The notes under the pieces are model-generated. The model made no database searches. It was not told the origin of the DNA and was given only the letters and a program-made list of their open reading frames with translations. From UBA6168 sp964573725 (GTDB taxonomy: Bacteria > Bacteroidota > Bacteroidia > Chitinophagales > Saprospiraceae), in the NCBI GenBank assembly GCA_964573725.1, contig CAZNLJ010000005.1, positions 1-64,000 on the forward strand: 64,000 nucleotides of DNA, in the 5' to 3' direction. Position numbers and translations under genes: made by a program. Below are positions 42,538 through 53,766 of the stretch, piece after piece; position 1 is the stretch's first letter; every line of letters starts with the position of its first letter.

Positions 42538-42648
42538 CATTTTTAAGCATTCTCTCCGGAACTTAATCCGGTTTCCCTTTCCGGACCCTGCGGATCCGGT
42601 GTGCAGGCTGGCAGGACTCCGATTTTCAAACTTCTAACAAATTGTTTT

Positions 42649-42656
42649 TATTTTTG
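42649..42656 (+). promoter_or_regulatory. candidate -7 promoter box of tex
   Basis: TATTTTTG in the AT-rich stretch fits TAnnTTTG; about 135 nt before the tex ATG at 42793. A second, weaker box TACTTTGC lies at 42766-42773. Confidence 0.35.
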
Positions 42657-42792
42657 TTTTTTTTTCTTCGTGCAATACCTTGTTTCTCAAAGCGATGATT
42701 TTTCCGCCGCACAACCTGGGGGAAAGTCGCCGCTGCCAGCCCGTACAAACTCGTGCAGATACATTTACTTTGCGGGCAAAAAACTGCCAGCC

Positions 42793-44910
<2,118 letters not shown>

Positions 44911-45049
44911 CGTAACTTTACCCAAGGGCCTGCTTGCCGACAGGTGGTCAAGGGCAAGGGGGAAGCACACATTCTTTAAGGAACGCTTTGCCGGTCAGGC
45001 GCTCGCCGGAATCCGGGGACGGCTGGCGGCGGCATCTAAAGGTCTGACA

Positions 45050-45373
45050 ATGACAACCAGCAGACTGAATCAGTTGATGGCTTTTCATGCCGACCAGCCG
45101 GGAGATCCTTTTCTCTTGTTTGCCCTGGCCAAGGAACACGAGAAGATGGGCGACGATGCGACGGCTCTCCAACAGTTCCTCCGGCTGAAGGAACAGCATC
45201 CGGATTATGTCGGCCTCTACTACCACCTTGGGAAATTGTACGAGCGGGCCGGCAGTTCCGAGGATGCCTTCAATGTTTATCGGGAGGGCATGGATGTGGC
45301 CAGGATGGTACACGACCAACACGCCTTCAACGAATTGGCCGCTGCGAAGCTTGCCTTGGAGCCGGATGAATAA
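45050..45373 (+). CDS. small tetratricopeptide-repeat protein
   Basis: A 107-residue soluble protein with about two and a half TPR units: 'PFLLFALAKEHEKMGDDATA', 'GLYYHLGKLYERAGSSEDAF' and a partial third. TPRs form helical hairpins for protein binding. No signal peptide. Located 139 bp after tex on the same strand; a TAACTTTA box at 44914-44921 is a weak promoter candidate. It converges on the cargo gene at 45387 with a 13-bp gap. Partner unknown. Confidence 0.85.
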   Translation: MTTSRLNQLMAFHADQPGDPFLLFALAKEHEKMGDDATALQQFLRLKEQHPDYVGLYYHLGKLYERAGSSEDAFNVYREGMDVARMVHDQHAFNELAAAKLALEPDE

Positions 45374-45386
45374 GAGGTGATTGGCG

Positions 45387-46871
45387 TTACGGAAGCAACA
45401 CGATTTGCTGCAGCCGTTGCCCGGCAGGGCCGGTTTCCGTCCGCAACCAGTAGCTTCCCGGTGGCAGGCCCGCCAGGGAGAGGAAGGCATCCTGCCCGTT
45501 CAGCTCAGCGGACAGCAGCAAACGGCCCAGTCGGTCAAAGACCTGGACGGGGCCGTGGTATCCCGGCAGGCTGACCGGCCCGTGCGTCGGATTCGGACGG
45601 CATGCAAGGCCGTCGGCGGTCGGCACCGTTCGCCATCCGGTGGACAACGGTTGGTAAATGCGGGCGAAAACGCCCCACCCGTCTCCGTCTTCCTGCTGGC
45701 TATCCCATGCGACGGCGATTCCCGGTGCCGTCGAAGCGGCAATGGCGGGCATTCGTTGGTCGTTCGCGGTCTGGATATTGACAGGAAACGGTATGCCGGC
45801 CCCCTGAGCCGATCCGTCGAAATACCGGGCGACAATCCCGTCGTCATCCCCATCTTCCTGTCGGCTGGTCCAGGCAATGGCGAATCCTCCCTGTTGGTCG
45901 GAGGCGATGTCCGGATCGGATTGCTGACCGCCGGTATATGTATTGACCTGGAAGGTTTCCACAGCGGCTGTTCCTGAGGCACCGTACCGTTTGGCTAATA
46001 TGTTCGTCGGTGCGGATGCGGTGGGGGAAAGGGCCCAGGTGATGACGAAACCGCCGTTCCCGATGAAGGAAACGGCCGGGCGGTAATGGTAGGAACCGTC
46101 CGCGCTCACCTTGAAATCCGGGCCCTGGGGGGTCCCGTTGCTTTGGAATTTGCGGGCGTAGATGCCGGTTCCGCCGCCTTGCTGGCTCAACCAGGTCAGG
46201 ATGAAATTTCCTTCCGCATCCATGGATACGTCCGGGTAGAGCTGGTGCCCGGCGGTGATGGTGTTTACGACGAATTCTCCGCCCTCCTTCTGTCCGTTGC
46301 CGGCCAACCGTTGGCCGATGATGCCGCGGCCGTCCCCGTCCTGGTAAGCGCTGGTCCAGGTGACGACGGATTCCCCGGTAGGGCGCATGGCGATCCGCGG
46401 ATTGTTCTGAATGCCGAAACCGAAGGAACTGACCTTGAATTCGCCCCCGGAGGGAGTGCCGTCCGCTTGGAATCGCCGGGCGTAGATACCGCCGCCCGCA
46501 TTGCCGAAACCTCCCCATACCACCGTAAAGTTTCCTTCCTGGTCCGCAGCGACCGCCGGTGTTTCCTGCTCTTCCGCCGTGTTTTCGTTGACGCGGAATT
46601 CCGCACCGACGGGCATGCCGTCCGCATCGTAGCATTGTCCGAATATGCCGTTGATATGCCCGTCCTGTCCGTAGCTGTCCCAAACCACCACCATGCCGCC
46701 GGTTGCGAACAGGGCGACGCTGGCATCCGACTGGTTGCCCGCCGTATAGGTGTTGCAAGGGATGACCGGGCCAGCTTGCCAGTCCTGGGCCCACAAGCGG
46801 AAAGACAGTACCGTCAAGGTCAGGACCGGGATCCATCGGCCGGTGGTTTCCGTGAATTCACGAACTTGCAT
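45387..46871 (-). CDS. T9SS type A cargo with beta-propeller-like repeats
   Basis: A 494-residue protein. The signal peptide lies within residues 1-29 (ends 'SFRLWAQ'). Then about six to seven units of about 50 residues, each with 'VV.W.S..QDGDG.GI..R.F...G' and '.F.VNT.T.G.Q..P.IA.D..G.F', which look like blades of a propeller. C-terminal Por secretion tail (about 420-494: 'CRPNPTHGPVSL', 'GLPPGSYWLRTE'). Exported through T9SS; no catalytic residues seen. The aspartate-rich 'QEDGDGDG'-like loops suggest calcium binding (inference). 193 bp downstream of dapF on the same strand; a 7-bp inverted repeat at 46896-46923 lies just before its start. Confidence 0.88.
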   Translation of the reverse strand: MQVREFTETTGRWIPVLTLTVLSFRLWAQDWQAGPVIPCNTYTAGNQSDASVALFATGGMVVVWDSYGQDGHINGIFGQCYDADGMPVGAEFRVNENTAEEQETPAVAADQEGNFTVVWGGFGNAGGGIYARRFQADGTPSGGEFKVSSFGFGIQNNPRIAMRPTGESVVTWTSAYQDGDGRGIIGQRLAGNGQKEGGEFVVNTITAGHQLYPDVSMDAEGNFILTWLSQQGGGTGIYARKFQSNGTPQGPDFKVSADGSYHYRPAVSFIGNGGFVITWALSPTASAPTNILAKRYGASGTAAVETFQVNTYTGGQQSDPDIASDQQGGFAIAWTSRQEDGDDDGIVARYFDGSAQGAGIPFPVNIQTANDQRMPAIAASTAPGIAVAWDSQQEDGDGWGVFARIYQPLSTGWRTVPTADGLACRPNPTHGPVSLPGYHGPVQVFDRLGRLLLSAELNGQDAFLSLAGLPPGSYWLRTETGPAGQRLQQIVLLP

Positions 46872-47064
46872 CTTGGTTGGTTTAGGAAAGGAAAGCCCGA
46901 CAGGATGACGCTTTCTTGTCGGGACAAGTGGAATTCGGCATGAATAAAGTTCCGGGCGTACGCCGGGTTCGGCCGACGCAGCAAACCTTCTCAGGTAATA
47001 AATGAAATATTCGGAAAATAGTTTTGCAAAACCGGATTCTTGCCGAATGGATGCCGCTCGTCAG

Positions 47065-47871
47065 CTATCGGGGGAATTGTCCGGAGAAGACCAGGGTCGC
47101 CGGTCCGCCCAACCGGATGTCGCGGTAGGTTCCGTCCGGGAGGGCCCGCAGCCGCACGGTCAGCTCCCCGCCTTTGGTCCGGATGGGCAAGGTCTTCGGC
47201 TCCCCGGTCTTCCTGGTATCGTGCCGGTGCATCCAGGCCACGGCGGCAGCGGTCACCCCGGTGCCGCAGGACAAGGTTTCATTTTCGACGCCTCGTTCGT
47301 AAGTGGCGACGAAAAGGGCCCCGTCGGGTGTTTGCTCCACAAAATTGACATTGATGCCATGGTCCCGGAACCGCGCCCCATACCGGATGGCGCTGCCTTC
47401 TTCCACCACATCGAAATCGGCAAGGCCGGTCCGGAATTCCACACAATGTGGCGATCCGGTATCGACCAGGATTCGACCCTCCCAAGCTTCCGGTCCATGG
47501 ACATCGGCCATCCCCAGTTCCACCCATCCGGTGGCGGAATCGATCCTGGCCGTGTGTGGCCCGTCCGCCGCCAGGAACCTGCATTCCGCTCCTACGACGC
47601 CGAGCCGATGCGCAAAACTGGCGATGCAGCGCCCCCCGTTCCCGCACAGGGTACTCCTCCGACCGTCGGCATTGAAATAGACCATCTCGAAATCATGACC
47701 CTCGACCGATTGCAGCAGCATGAGGCCATCCGCGCCTATGCCGAACCGGCGGTCGCAGAGAAGGGCAACCAGCGGGGCGTCCCATGACAAGGAGTCGTCC
47801 GGCTCCCTGTGGTCGATAAGAATGAAGTCGTTTCCCGTGCCCTGGTATTTGAAGAATTCGATGGTTCGCAT
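47065..47871 (-). CDS. dapF: diaminopimelate epimerase
   Basis: A 268-residue enzyme converting LL- to meso-diaminopimelate for lysine and peptidoglycan synthesis. Both catalytic cysteines are present in their motifs: Cys76 in 'RRSTLCGNGGRC' and Cys202 in 'ENETLSCGTGVTA'. The N-terminal 'KYQGTGNDFILID' (residues 8-20) is canonical. The start at 47871 was chosen because the canonical N-terminus begins there; the frame extends to 47934 without conserved sequence. Length is normal. Same strand as the upstream 3-hydroxyacyl-CoA dehydrogenase gene, 173 bp apart. Confidence 0.96.
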   Translation of the reverse strand: MRTIEFFKYQGTGNDFILIDHREPDDSLSWDAPLVALLCDRRFGIGADGLMLLQSVEGHDFEMVYFNADGRRSTLCGNGGRCIASFAHRLGVVGAECRFLAADGPHTARIDSATGWVELGMADVHGPEAWEGRILVDTGSPHCVEFRTGLADFDVVEEGSAIRYGARFRDHGINVNFVEQTPDGALFVATYERGVENETLSCGTGVTAAAVAWMHRHDTRKTGEPKTLPIRTKGGELTVRLRALPDGTYRDIRLGGPATLVFSGQFPR

Positions 47872-48044
47872 GGTTCGTTTAGCAGAAAGGTCAATGTATT
47901 CCGCGAACCGGCAAGCCGAAGGAGACCATCCCATCCGTATTCAGCGGGTCGACGGCAGGCATGGGATCAGGATTTTGCCGCCCGGGAGGAAGCGAGCGGC
48001 AAACCGACGGTCAGCCGGTAGGGTTGGCAGGGCAGGAAAGCCAC

Positions 48045-48941
48045 TTATCCGCCCGGCAGCAGCTTGCGGGCCACTTCCAGTTGTTTGGTACCGGGCCGAT
48101 GGAAATAAAAACCTTCCCCGGTCTTGACGCCCAGCTTACCGGCGTGGACCATGTTGACGAGCAGCGGGCACGGGGCGTATTTCGGTTGGCCCAATCCTTC
48201 GTGCAGCACCCGGAGAATAGCTAGACAGACATCCAGGCCGATGAAATCAGCCAGTTGGAGGGGACCCATCGGGTGAGCCATGCCCAATTTCATGACCGTA
48301 TCGATTTCCTCCACACCGGCAACGCCTTCGAAAAGCGTGTAGACCGCTTCGTTGATCATCGGCATCAGGATGCGATTCGCCACAAACCCCGGGTAATCGT
48401 TGGCTTCGACTGGTACCTTGGCGAGCCGCAGGGTCAGGTCCGTGACCCGGGCGGCGGTATCGTCGCTGGTGGCATAGCCCCGGATGACCTCCACGAGTTT
48501 CATCACCGGTACCGGGTTCATGAAGTGCATGCCGATGACCTGGGTCGGCCGGGTCGTGGCGGCCGCAAGCCGGGTGATGGAGAGGGAGGAGGTGTTGGAG
48601 GCCAGGATGGCACCGGGAGGTGCCCACCGGTCGAGGTCCGCGAAGAGCTGTAGTTTGACCGGCAGGTTTTCCGTCGCGGCTTCCACGACCAGGTCGGCAT
48701 CCGAGACGGCGGCGGCAAGGTCATTGACGGTCCGAAGCCGGCCCAGCGCATCCGATTTATCCTTTTCGGTCAGGCTGCCTTTGCGTATCATCCGGTCCAG
48801 GTTGCCTTGGATGGTGGCCAGGGCCTGGTCCAAGGCCTCCTGCCGGATATCCGCCAGGCTGACGGAGAATCCGGCGACGGCGAACACGTGGGCGATTCCA
48901 TTGCCCATGGTGCCGGCACCGACGACTGCAATCTTTTCCAT
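48045..48941 (-). CDS. 3-hydroxybutyryl-CoA dehydrogenase
   Basis: A 298-residue NAD(P)-dependent enzyme that interconverts 3-hydroxyacyl-CoA and 3-oxoacyl-CoA. Seen: dinucleotide motif 'VVGAGTMGNGIAHVFA' (residues 6-21), catalytic set Ser117 ('ASNTSSLSIT'), His139 and Asn142 ('GMHFMNPVPVMKLVE') with Glu151, and the C-terminal dimer domain ('DYPGFVANRILMPMINEA', 'MKLGMAHPMGPLQLADFIG'). Single-domain length matches 3-hydroxybutyryl-CoA dehydrogenase of butanoate/fatty-acid metabolism rather than the large FadB fusion. ATG at 48941; 53 bp after the rluA stop, so probably co-transcribed with it. Confidence 0.93.
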   Translation of the reverse strand: MEKIAVVGAGTMGNGIAHVFAVAGFSVSLADIRQEALDQALATIQGNLDRMIRKGSLTEKDKSDALGRLRTVNDLAAAVSDADLVVEAATENLPVKLQLFADLDRWAPPGAILASNTSSLSITRLAAATTRPTQVIGMHFMNPVPVMKLVEVIRGYATSDDTAARVTDLTLRLAKVPVEANDYPGFVANRILMPMINEAVYTLFEGVAGVEEIDTVMKLGMAHPMGPLQLADFIGLDVCLAILRVLHEGLGQPKYAPCPLLVNMVHAGKLGVKTGEGFYFHRPGTKQLEVARKLLPGG

Positions 48942-48994
48942 AGCTGAATTGGATTGATTTGGTTCAGGTATAAGGTTTCGGAAAGCATGAAGGC

Positions 48995-49669
48995 CTACCG
49001 GAAGAGATTCCATGCCTGTTCATCCGGTGGGTCGCCATCGATGGTAACCGGTTCTTTCTTGACCGGGTGCTCGAAAGAGAGCGACTGGCAGTGCAGGTTG
49101 ATGGAACCGTCCCGGTTGGGTTTGGGATAGCCGTATTTGACATCCCCGCGGATAGGGCATCCGATTTTTGCCAATTGTGCGCGGATCTGGTGGGGCCGTC
49201 CGGTATGCAGTTCGATTTCAAGCAGGAAAAACTGACCGATCTCACCGATCAGTTGGTAGCTCAATTCCGCCTTGCGGGCATCTTTCGAGCGGCTGCTCGG
49301 CTGGTCGAATACCTTGACGATGTTCTTTGCGGGGTCCTTGAGGATGTAATGGGTCAGGCTGCCCGACAGTTCATCCGGCCTTCGGCCGACGATGGCGCGA
49401 TAGGTCTTCCGCACCTGACGCTCCGCGAACAGGCGGTTCATGCGTTCCAGGGCCTTGCTTGTCCGGGCGAACACCGTGACTCCGCTCGCCGGCCGGTCCA
49501 ACCGGTGGATAACGCCCAGGAATACATCGCCCGGTTTCGCGTAGCGGTCCTTGATGTACAGTTTAACGAATTCACCGATGGGCGTATCTCCCGTATGGTC
49601 CCCCTGAACAAGCAGGCCCGGCGGCTTGTTTACGGCAATGAGATGGTTGTCTTCGAAGCGTATTTCCAT
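48995..49669 (-). CDS. RluA-family RNA pseudouridine synthase
   Basis: A 224-residue enzyme that isomerises uridine to pseudouridine in rRNA or tRNA. The catalytic motif 'GVIHRLDRPASGV' holds Asp58; 'LLEIELHTGRPHQIRAQLA' and 'HCQSLSFEHPV' are the other family motifs. It lacks the N-terminal S4 domain of RluC/RluD and is short, like RluA or Bacteroidota stand-alone members; target uridine not deducible. Start at 49669 ('MEIRFEDNHLIAVNKPPG') replaces a longer open frame to 49783 that would run into the divergent mqnD gene. Confidence 0.93.
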   Translation of the reverse strand: MEIRFEDNHLIAVNKPPGLLVQGDHTGDTPIGEFVKLYIKDRYAKPGDVFLGVIHRLDRPASGVTVFARTSKALERMNRLFAERQVRKTYRAIVGRRPDELSGSLTHYILKDPAKNIVKVFDQPSSRSKDARKAELSYQLIGEIGQFFLLEIELHTGRPHQIRAQLAKIGCPIRGDVKYGYPKPNRDGSINLHCQSLSFEHPVKKEPVTIDGDPPDEQAWNLFR

Positions 49670-49749
49670 AAGGGGTAAAAATACGACAAGTTTCCCTTCC
49701 CAGGGTATCCAATCTTTCCACCATCCGTCATCGAAAAAATCGATAGCCA

Positions 49750-50580
49750 ATGAAACTGAGCCTCGGATTCTCTCCCTGTCCAAACGATACTTTCCTGTTC
49801 GATGCCTTGTTGAACGGGAAGGTCGACACCGAAGGGCTTACCTTCGAGCCTTATATGGAGGATGTGGAAACCCTCAACAAACGGGCATTCCGGGGAGAAT
49901 TGGATGTCACCAAACTAAGTTACCATGCCCTGGCCATGGTGCTGCCGACCTATGCCCTGTTGGATGCCGGCAGTGCCTTGGGTCACAACTGCGGCCCCCT
50001 GCTCATTGCCCGGCACAAACTGACGGACCAGGACATCCTGGATGGTCCCATCGCGATCCCGGGGCGATACACCACCGCCAACTTCCTGTTGTCCCTGGCT
50101 TATCCGGATGCGCAAAACAAGCAGGAATTGGTGTTCTCCGCCATCGAACAGGCCGTTCTGGACGGGTCGGCGGCCGCCGGTCTCATTATTCACGAGAATC
50201 GGTTCACGTATGCCGAGAAAGGCCTGGTCAAATTGATGGACCTTGGGGAATTCTGGGAGCAATCCACCGGATTGCCCATTCCCCTGGGCGGAATCGCCAT
50301 GCGCAGGGACCACCCCCCTACCCTGCTCCGCACCTTCAACCGGGTGCTGGAGCGCAGTGTGCGCTTCGCGCTGGAACATCCCCAGGGCGCCATGCCGTTC
50401 GTCCGGAATTACGCGCAGGAGATGGACGAGGAAGTCATGAACAGCCATATATCCTTATATGTAAACGACTATTCCGTAAACCTCGGGGAAACAGGGCGCA
50501 AGGCCGTGCTTCGCCTGTTCGATGTCGCCATGGCCAAAGGGGTCGTCCCTTACCATGACTATGATATTTTTATACATTAA
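49750..50580 (+). CDS. mqnD: 1,4-dihydroxy-6-naphthoate synthase (futalosine pathway)
   Basis: A 276-residue enzyme of the futalosine route to menaquinone, converting cyclic dehypoxanthinyl futalosine to 1,4-dihydroxy-6-naphthoate. The start 'KLSLGFSPCPNDTFLFDAL' and the downstream pocket segment 'DVTKLSYHALAMVL' are characteristic; the fold is that of periplasmic binding proteins but there is no leader, so the protein is cytoplasmic. It begins 80 bp from the divergent rluA start and ends 83 bp before a clear terminator, so it is monocistronic; other mqn genes must lie elsewhere. Menaquinone is the usual quinone of Bacteroidota respiration. Confidence 0.93.
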   Translation: MKLSLGFSPCPNDTFLFDALLNGKVDTEGLTFEPYMEDVETLNKRAFRGELDVTKLSYHALAMVLPTYALLDAGSALGHNCGPLLIARHKLTDQDILDGPIAIPGRYTTANFLLSLAYPDAQNKQELVFSAIEQAVLDGSAAAGLIIHENRFTYAEKGLVKLMDLGEFWEQSTGLPIPLGGIAMRRDHPPTLLRTFNRVLERSVRFALEHPQGAMPFVRNYAQEMDEEVMNSHISLYVNDYSVNLGETGRKAVLRLFDVAMAKGVVPYHDYDIFIH

Positions 50581-50662
50581 GCTTTGCTGTAATTTTTGGC
50601 ACAGATATTGCCATAAATCATCATGTGTAAGTTTTGGTTAAAGAATTGTAAGATTCGTTTAG

Positions 50663-50692
50663 GCCCGGAGAAAGTATCCGGGCTTTTTTTTT
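50663..50692 (+). terminator. intrinsic terminator of mqnD
   Basis: A 7-bp GC-rich stem (arms 50663-50669 and 50677-50683, loop 7 nt) is followed by nine T (50684-50692), a textbook intrinsic terminator. Confidence 0.9.
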
Positions 50693-50766
50693 GCCTACCC
50701 GCGTGCATGCCGGCCATCCTGCTCGGGCGGACGGGACGAAACGGGTCCTTTTCGACAGGAAACGGT

Positions 50767-50774
50767 TATCTTTG
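50767..50774 (+). promoter_or_regulatory. candidate -7 promoter box of adenine deaminase
   Basis: TATCTTTG fits TAnnTTTG, 68 nt before the ATG at 50842 and after the mqnD terminator. Confidence 0.5.
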
Positions 50775-50841
50775 GAAACGGCCGCAGCACCTTGTCGCAT
50801 CCTCGCCGGCATCCGGCCATCACTTCCAGCAACAGCATCTT

Positions 50842-52524
50842 ATGTTACCGACCGCATCGAACGAGACCGAAACCACAATCCGACGGGGACAAATCGTCGA
50901 CCTGCACCACCGGACCATCCGGTCCGGCGAGGTCACCATCCGGTCCGGCCGCATCGAATCCATCCGATACGGGGGAACCGGCGGCGACGGATTCATCCTG
51001 CCCGGATTCATCGATGCGCATGTCCACATCGAAAGTTCGATGTTGGTCCCTTCCGCTTTTGCGCGGCTGGCGGTATTGCACGGGACGGTCGCGACCGTTT
51101 CCGATCCCCACGAAATCGCCAATGTGCTGGGTATGGAGGGGGTCCGCTTCATGCAGCGGAACGGGCGCCAGGTACCATTCCATTTTTTCTTCGGCGCACC
51201 TTCCTGTGTACCGGCAACCGACTTCGAGACGGCCGGTGCGGCGTTGGATGAAGCGGCGGTCGCCCAACTGTTGGACGATCCGGACATTGCTTACCTGTCC
51301 GAAATGATGAACTATCCGGGCGTGCTTTCCGGTGACCCTTCCGTGTCGGCAAAAATCGAGGCGGCGGTCCGGCGGGGCAAACCCGTGGACGGTCATGCGC
51401 CGGGATTGCGGGGGGAAGCGGCCCGCCGGTATTTTTCGGCCGGGATTTCCACCGATCATGAATGTTTCAGCTACGAGGAGGGCCGGGAGAAGGCGGCCAT
51501 GGGTGTCAGGATATTGATCCGGGAAGGGAGTGCTGCCCGTAACTTCGAGGCATTGATCCCCTTGCTGCGGGAATATCCCGACCAGGTGATGTTCTGTAGC
51601 GACGACAAGCACCCGGACGACCTGGTGGCGGGGCACATCAACACCCTGGTGGCACGGGCCGTCGGGGAGGGATACGATTTGTTCGACGTGTTGCATGCCG
51701 CCTGCCTGGCACCTATCCGGCATTATCACCTGCCGGTCGGCCAGCTGCGCCCCGGTGATCCGGCGGACTTCATCGTAGTCGGCGACCTGGCGCGTTTCCC
51801 GGTTCTGGAAACCTGGGTTTCGGGCCGGTTGGTGGCCAAGCAAGGTGTTTCCATGATACCTGCGGTGCCGGTCATGCCGGTCAACCGGTTCGAGGCCGGA
51901 CCGATCGGGGCGGCCGACCTGCAGGTAGCGGCGCCCCCCGGCGCTTCGGGTCGGTTGCCTGTCCGGGTCATCGGCGCCCGGGACGGACAGCTGGTCACCC
52001 GTTCGTTGGTCCGTTCCCTACCGGTTTCCGAAGGAGGGATCCAGCCGGATGCCGATCGGGACATCCTGCAAATTGCGGTTGTGAACCGCTACCGGACGGC
52101 TTCGCCGGCGCTCGGATTCATCGAAGGTTTCGGAATAAGAGGCGGTGCGATCGCCTCCTGCGTCGCGCACGACAGCCATAATATCGTGGCGGTGGGCGAT
52201 GACCCGACATCGATAAGCCGGGCCATCAACCACCTTGTCCGGAACAAGGGGGGGATTTCCGCAGTTTCCCGGACCGGCGAAGAAAAAGGACTGCCCTTGC
52301 CGATCGCCGGAATCATGTCGGACGAGCCGGCGGAACAGGTTGCACGAATATACCAGGAACTGGATGCCTTTGCCCGGACCAAACTGGGCAGCACCCTGCG
52401 GGCACCCTACATGACCCTATCCTTTATGGCCTTGCTGGTGATTCCCTCCTTGAAGATGAGCGATGCCGGCTTATTCGACGGAGATGCCTTCCGCCTGGTA
52501 GCCATTCTTGGCGACGAAACGTAG
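50842..52524 (+). CDS. ade: adenine deaminase
   Basis: A 560-residue amidohydrolase-superfamily enzyme converting adenine to hypoxanthine and ammonia in purine salvage/catabolism. Metal-binding motif 'GFIDAHVHIESSMLVP' near residue 55 (His pair), 'TVATVSDPHEIANVLG', 'VDGHAPGL' and 'DDKHPDDL' (metal Asp/His). The C-terminal adenine-deaminase domain spans about residues 395-560 ('ASCVAHDSHNIVAVGDDP'). Length is standard. Start chosen at 50842; the frame is open back to 50623 but crosses the mqnD terminator and promoter. Converges on ald with 9 bp between the stop codons. Confidence 0.94.
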   Translation: MLPTASNETETTIRRGQIVDLHHRTIRSGEVTIRSGRIESIRYGGTGGDGFILPGFIDAHVHIESSMLVPSAFARLAVLHGTVATVSDPHEIANVLGMEGVRFMQRNGRQVPFHFFFGAPSCVPATDFETAGAALDEAAVAQLLDDPDIAYLSEMMNYPGVLSGDPSVSAKIEAAVRRGKPVDGHAPGLRGEAARRYFSAGISTDHECFSYEEGREKAAMGVRILIREGSAARNFEALIPLLREYPDQVMFCSDDKHPDDLVAGHINTLVARAVGEGYDLFDVLHAACLAPIRHYHLPVGQLRPGDPADFIVVGDLARFPVLETWVSGRLVAKQGVSMIPAVPVMPVNRFEAGPIGAADLQVAAPPGASGRLPVRVIGARDGQLVTRSLVRSLPVSEGGIQPDADRDILQIAVVNRYRTASPALGFIEGFGIRGGAIASCVAHDSHNIVAVGDDPTSISRAINHLVRNKGGISAVSRTGEEKGLPLPIAGIMSDEPAEQVARIYQELDAFARTKLGSTLRAPYMTLSFMALLVIPSLKMSDAGLFDGDAFRLVAILGDET

Positions 52525-52533
52525 GAATCTGGC

Positions 52534-53646
52534 TCAAAGGCAGGTATCCACGGTGTGATAAGGCAATCCGAAGGCATCCGCCACGCCCTGGTAAACGACC
52601 TTCCCGTGTACGATATTGAGGCCCTGCCGGAGGGCGGCATTGTCCCGGCACGCCTGGACCCATCCCTTTTCCGCCAATTGGATGGCATAGGGGAGCGTCG
52701 CATTGGTGAGCCCGATGGTGGACGTATAGGGGACGGCGCCCGGCATATTGGCGACGCAATAATGGAGGACATCGTCAATGGTGTAAATCGGGTCCTCGTG
52801 GGTAGTGGGACGGGTGGTTTCGAAACAGCCGCCCTGGTCCACGGCCACATCCACCATGACGGTACCTTTGCGCATATCCGACAGCATATCGCGGGTAATC
52901 AGATGCGGGGCCTTGGCACCGGGAATCAGGACAGCCCCGATGATGAGGTCGTGGTTGCGGATCAGGCGGCGGATATTGAGCTCGTTGGAATACATGGTCA
53001 CCACATTGGCGGGCATGACGTCCGCAAGGTAGCGCAGTCGAGGCAGGTTCACATCCAGCAAGGTGACCTGGGCGCCGAGACCGGCGGCCATCTTTGCCGC
53101 CTGCGTGCCTACGATACCTCCACCGATGACCAGCACCTTGGCCGGTTGCACACCGGGCACCCCGCCGAGGAGGATGCCGATTCCGCCCATCGGTTTTTCC
53201 AGGTATTTCGCACCTTCCTGCACCGCCATGCGGCCGGCCACTTCGGACATCGGGATGAGCAGGGGAAGGCTCCGGTCCGGGAGTTCCACCGTTTCATAGG
53301 CGAGACAAACGGCACCGCTTTCGATCATGGCCTTGGTCAGCGGCTCGTGGGAGGCGAAGTGGAAATAGGTGAAGACCAGTTGGTTCTTTCGGATCAGCCC
53401 GTACTCGCGGGCAACAGGTTCCTTGACCTTCATGATCATCTCCCCTTTTTCGTAACAGGCTTCCGCCGAGTCGAGAATGGCGGCGCCGGCATCGACATAG
53501 TCCCCGTCCGGAAACCCGCTGTTATCTCCGGCACCTTGCTGGATGAATACCTGGTGGCCCCGTTTGGTCAGTTCCAGGGCGCCGGCCGGTGTCAGGGCCA
53601 CCCTGTTCTCGTTGGTTTTGATTTCCTTTGGTACGGCGATGATCAT
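52534..53646 (-). CDS. ald: alanine dehydrogenase
   Basis: A 370-residue NAD-dependent enzyme for L-alanine to pyruvate plus ammonia. Typical features: N-terminus 'MIIAVPKEIKTNENRVALTP', 'MKVKEP' (substrate Lys), 'YFHFASHEPLT' (catalytic His region), and the NAD motif 'VLVIGGGIVGTQAAKMAAGLG' (split 'VLVIGGGIVGTQAAK' / 'MAAGLG'). The active-site Asp segment is 'TVMVDVAVDQGGC', with conserved 'HYCVANMPGAVP' after it. The start at 53646 fits the family; the frame continues to 53718 without conserved residues. 120 bp downstream of sdaA with its own -7 box, so it can be expressed together with or apart from it. Confidence 0.96.
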   Translation of the reverse strand: MIIAVPKEIKTNENRVALTPAGALELTKRGHQVFIQQGAGDNSGFPDGDYVDAGAAILDSAEACYEKGEMIMKVKEPVAREYGLIRKNQLVFTYFHFASHEPLTKAMIESGAVCLAYETVELPDRSLPLLIPMSEVAGRMAVQEGAKYLEKPMGGIGILLGGVPGVQPAKVLVIGGGIVGTQAAKMAAGLGAQVTLLDVNLPRLRYLADVMPANVVTMYSNELNIRRLIRNHDLIIGAVLIPGAKAPHLITRDMLSDMRKGTVMVDVAVDQGGCFETTRPTTHEDPIYTIDDVLHYCVANMPGAVPYTSTIGLTNATLPYAIQLAEKGWVQACRDNAALRQGLNIVHGKVVYQGVADAFGLPYHTVDTCL

Positions 53647-53715
53647 AATGGTCTTACGTTTAGATGTGGTTGGATACCTTATCCTTTCGGGCAGGGCTTG
53701 GTTTCGGGTCGGCTG

Positions 53716-53723
53716 CAAAGATA
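53716..53723 (-). promoter_or_regulatory. candidate -7 promoter box of ald
   Basis: On the minus strand this reads TATCTTTG, matching TAnnTTTG, about 70 nt upstream of the ald ATG, between sdaA and ald. Confidence 0.45.
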
Positions 53724-53766
53724 GCTTGCCGACCCTACGCGCAGTGCTTTCCCGCTTGGAAAAATC

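Larger units (their letters stand above)
42405..42792. other. 388-bp divergent control region between ccmE and tex
   Basis: It carries the ccm promoter candidate (42506-42537, minus), an AT-rich stretch (42626-42680) with TATTTTTG at 42649-42656 (plus), and TACTTTGC at 42766-42773 close to the tex start. The tex frame is open from 42601, but the upstream part translates to Phe/Cys-rich nonsense across the AT tract. No RNA gene or hairpin noted. Confidence 0.55.

Noticed and set aside
44911..45049. Possible small RNA between tex and the TPR gene
   Set aside because: No stable fold or terminator noticed; the 139-bp gap is simply intergenic.
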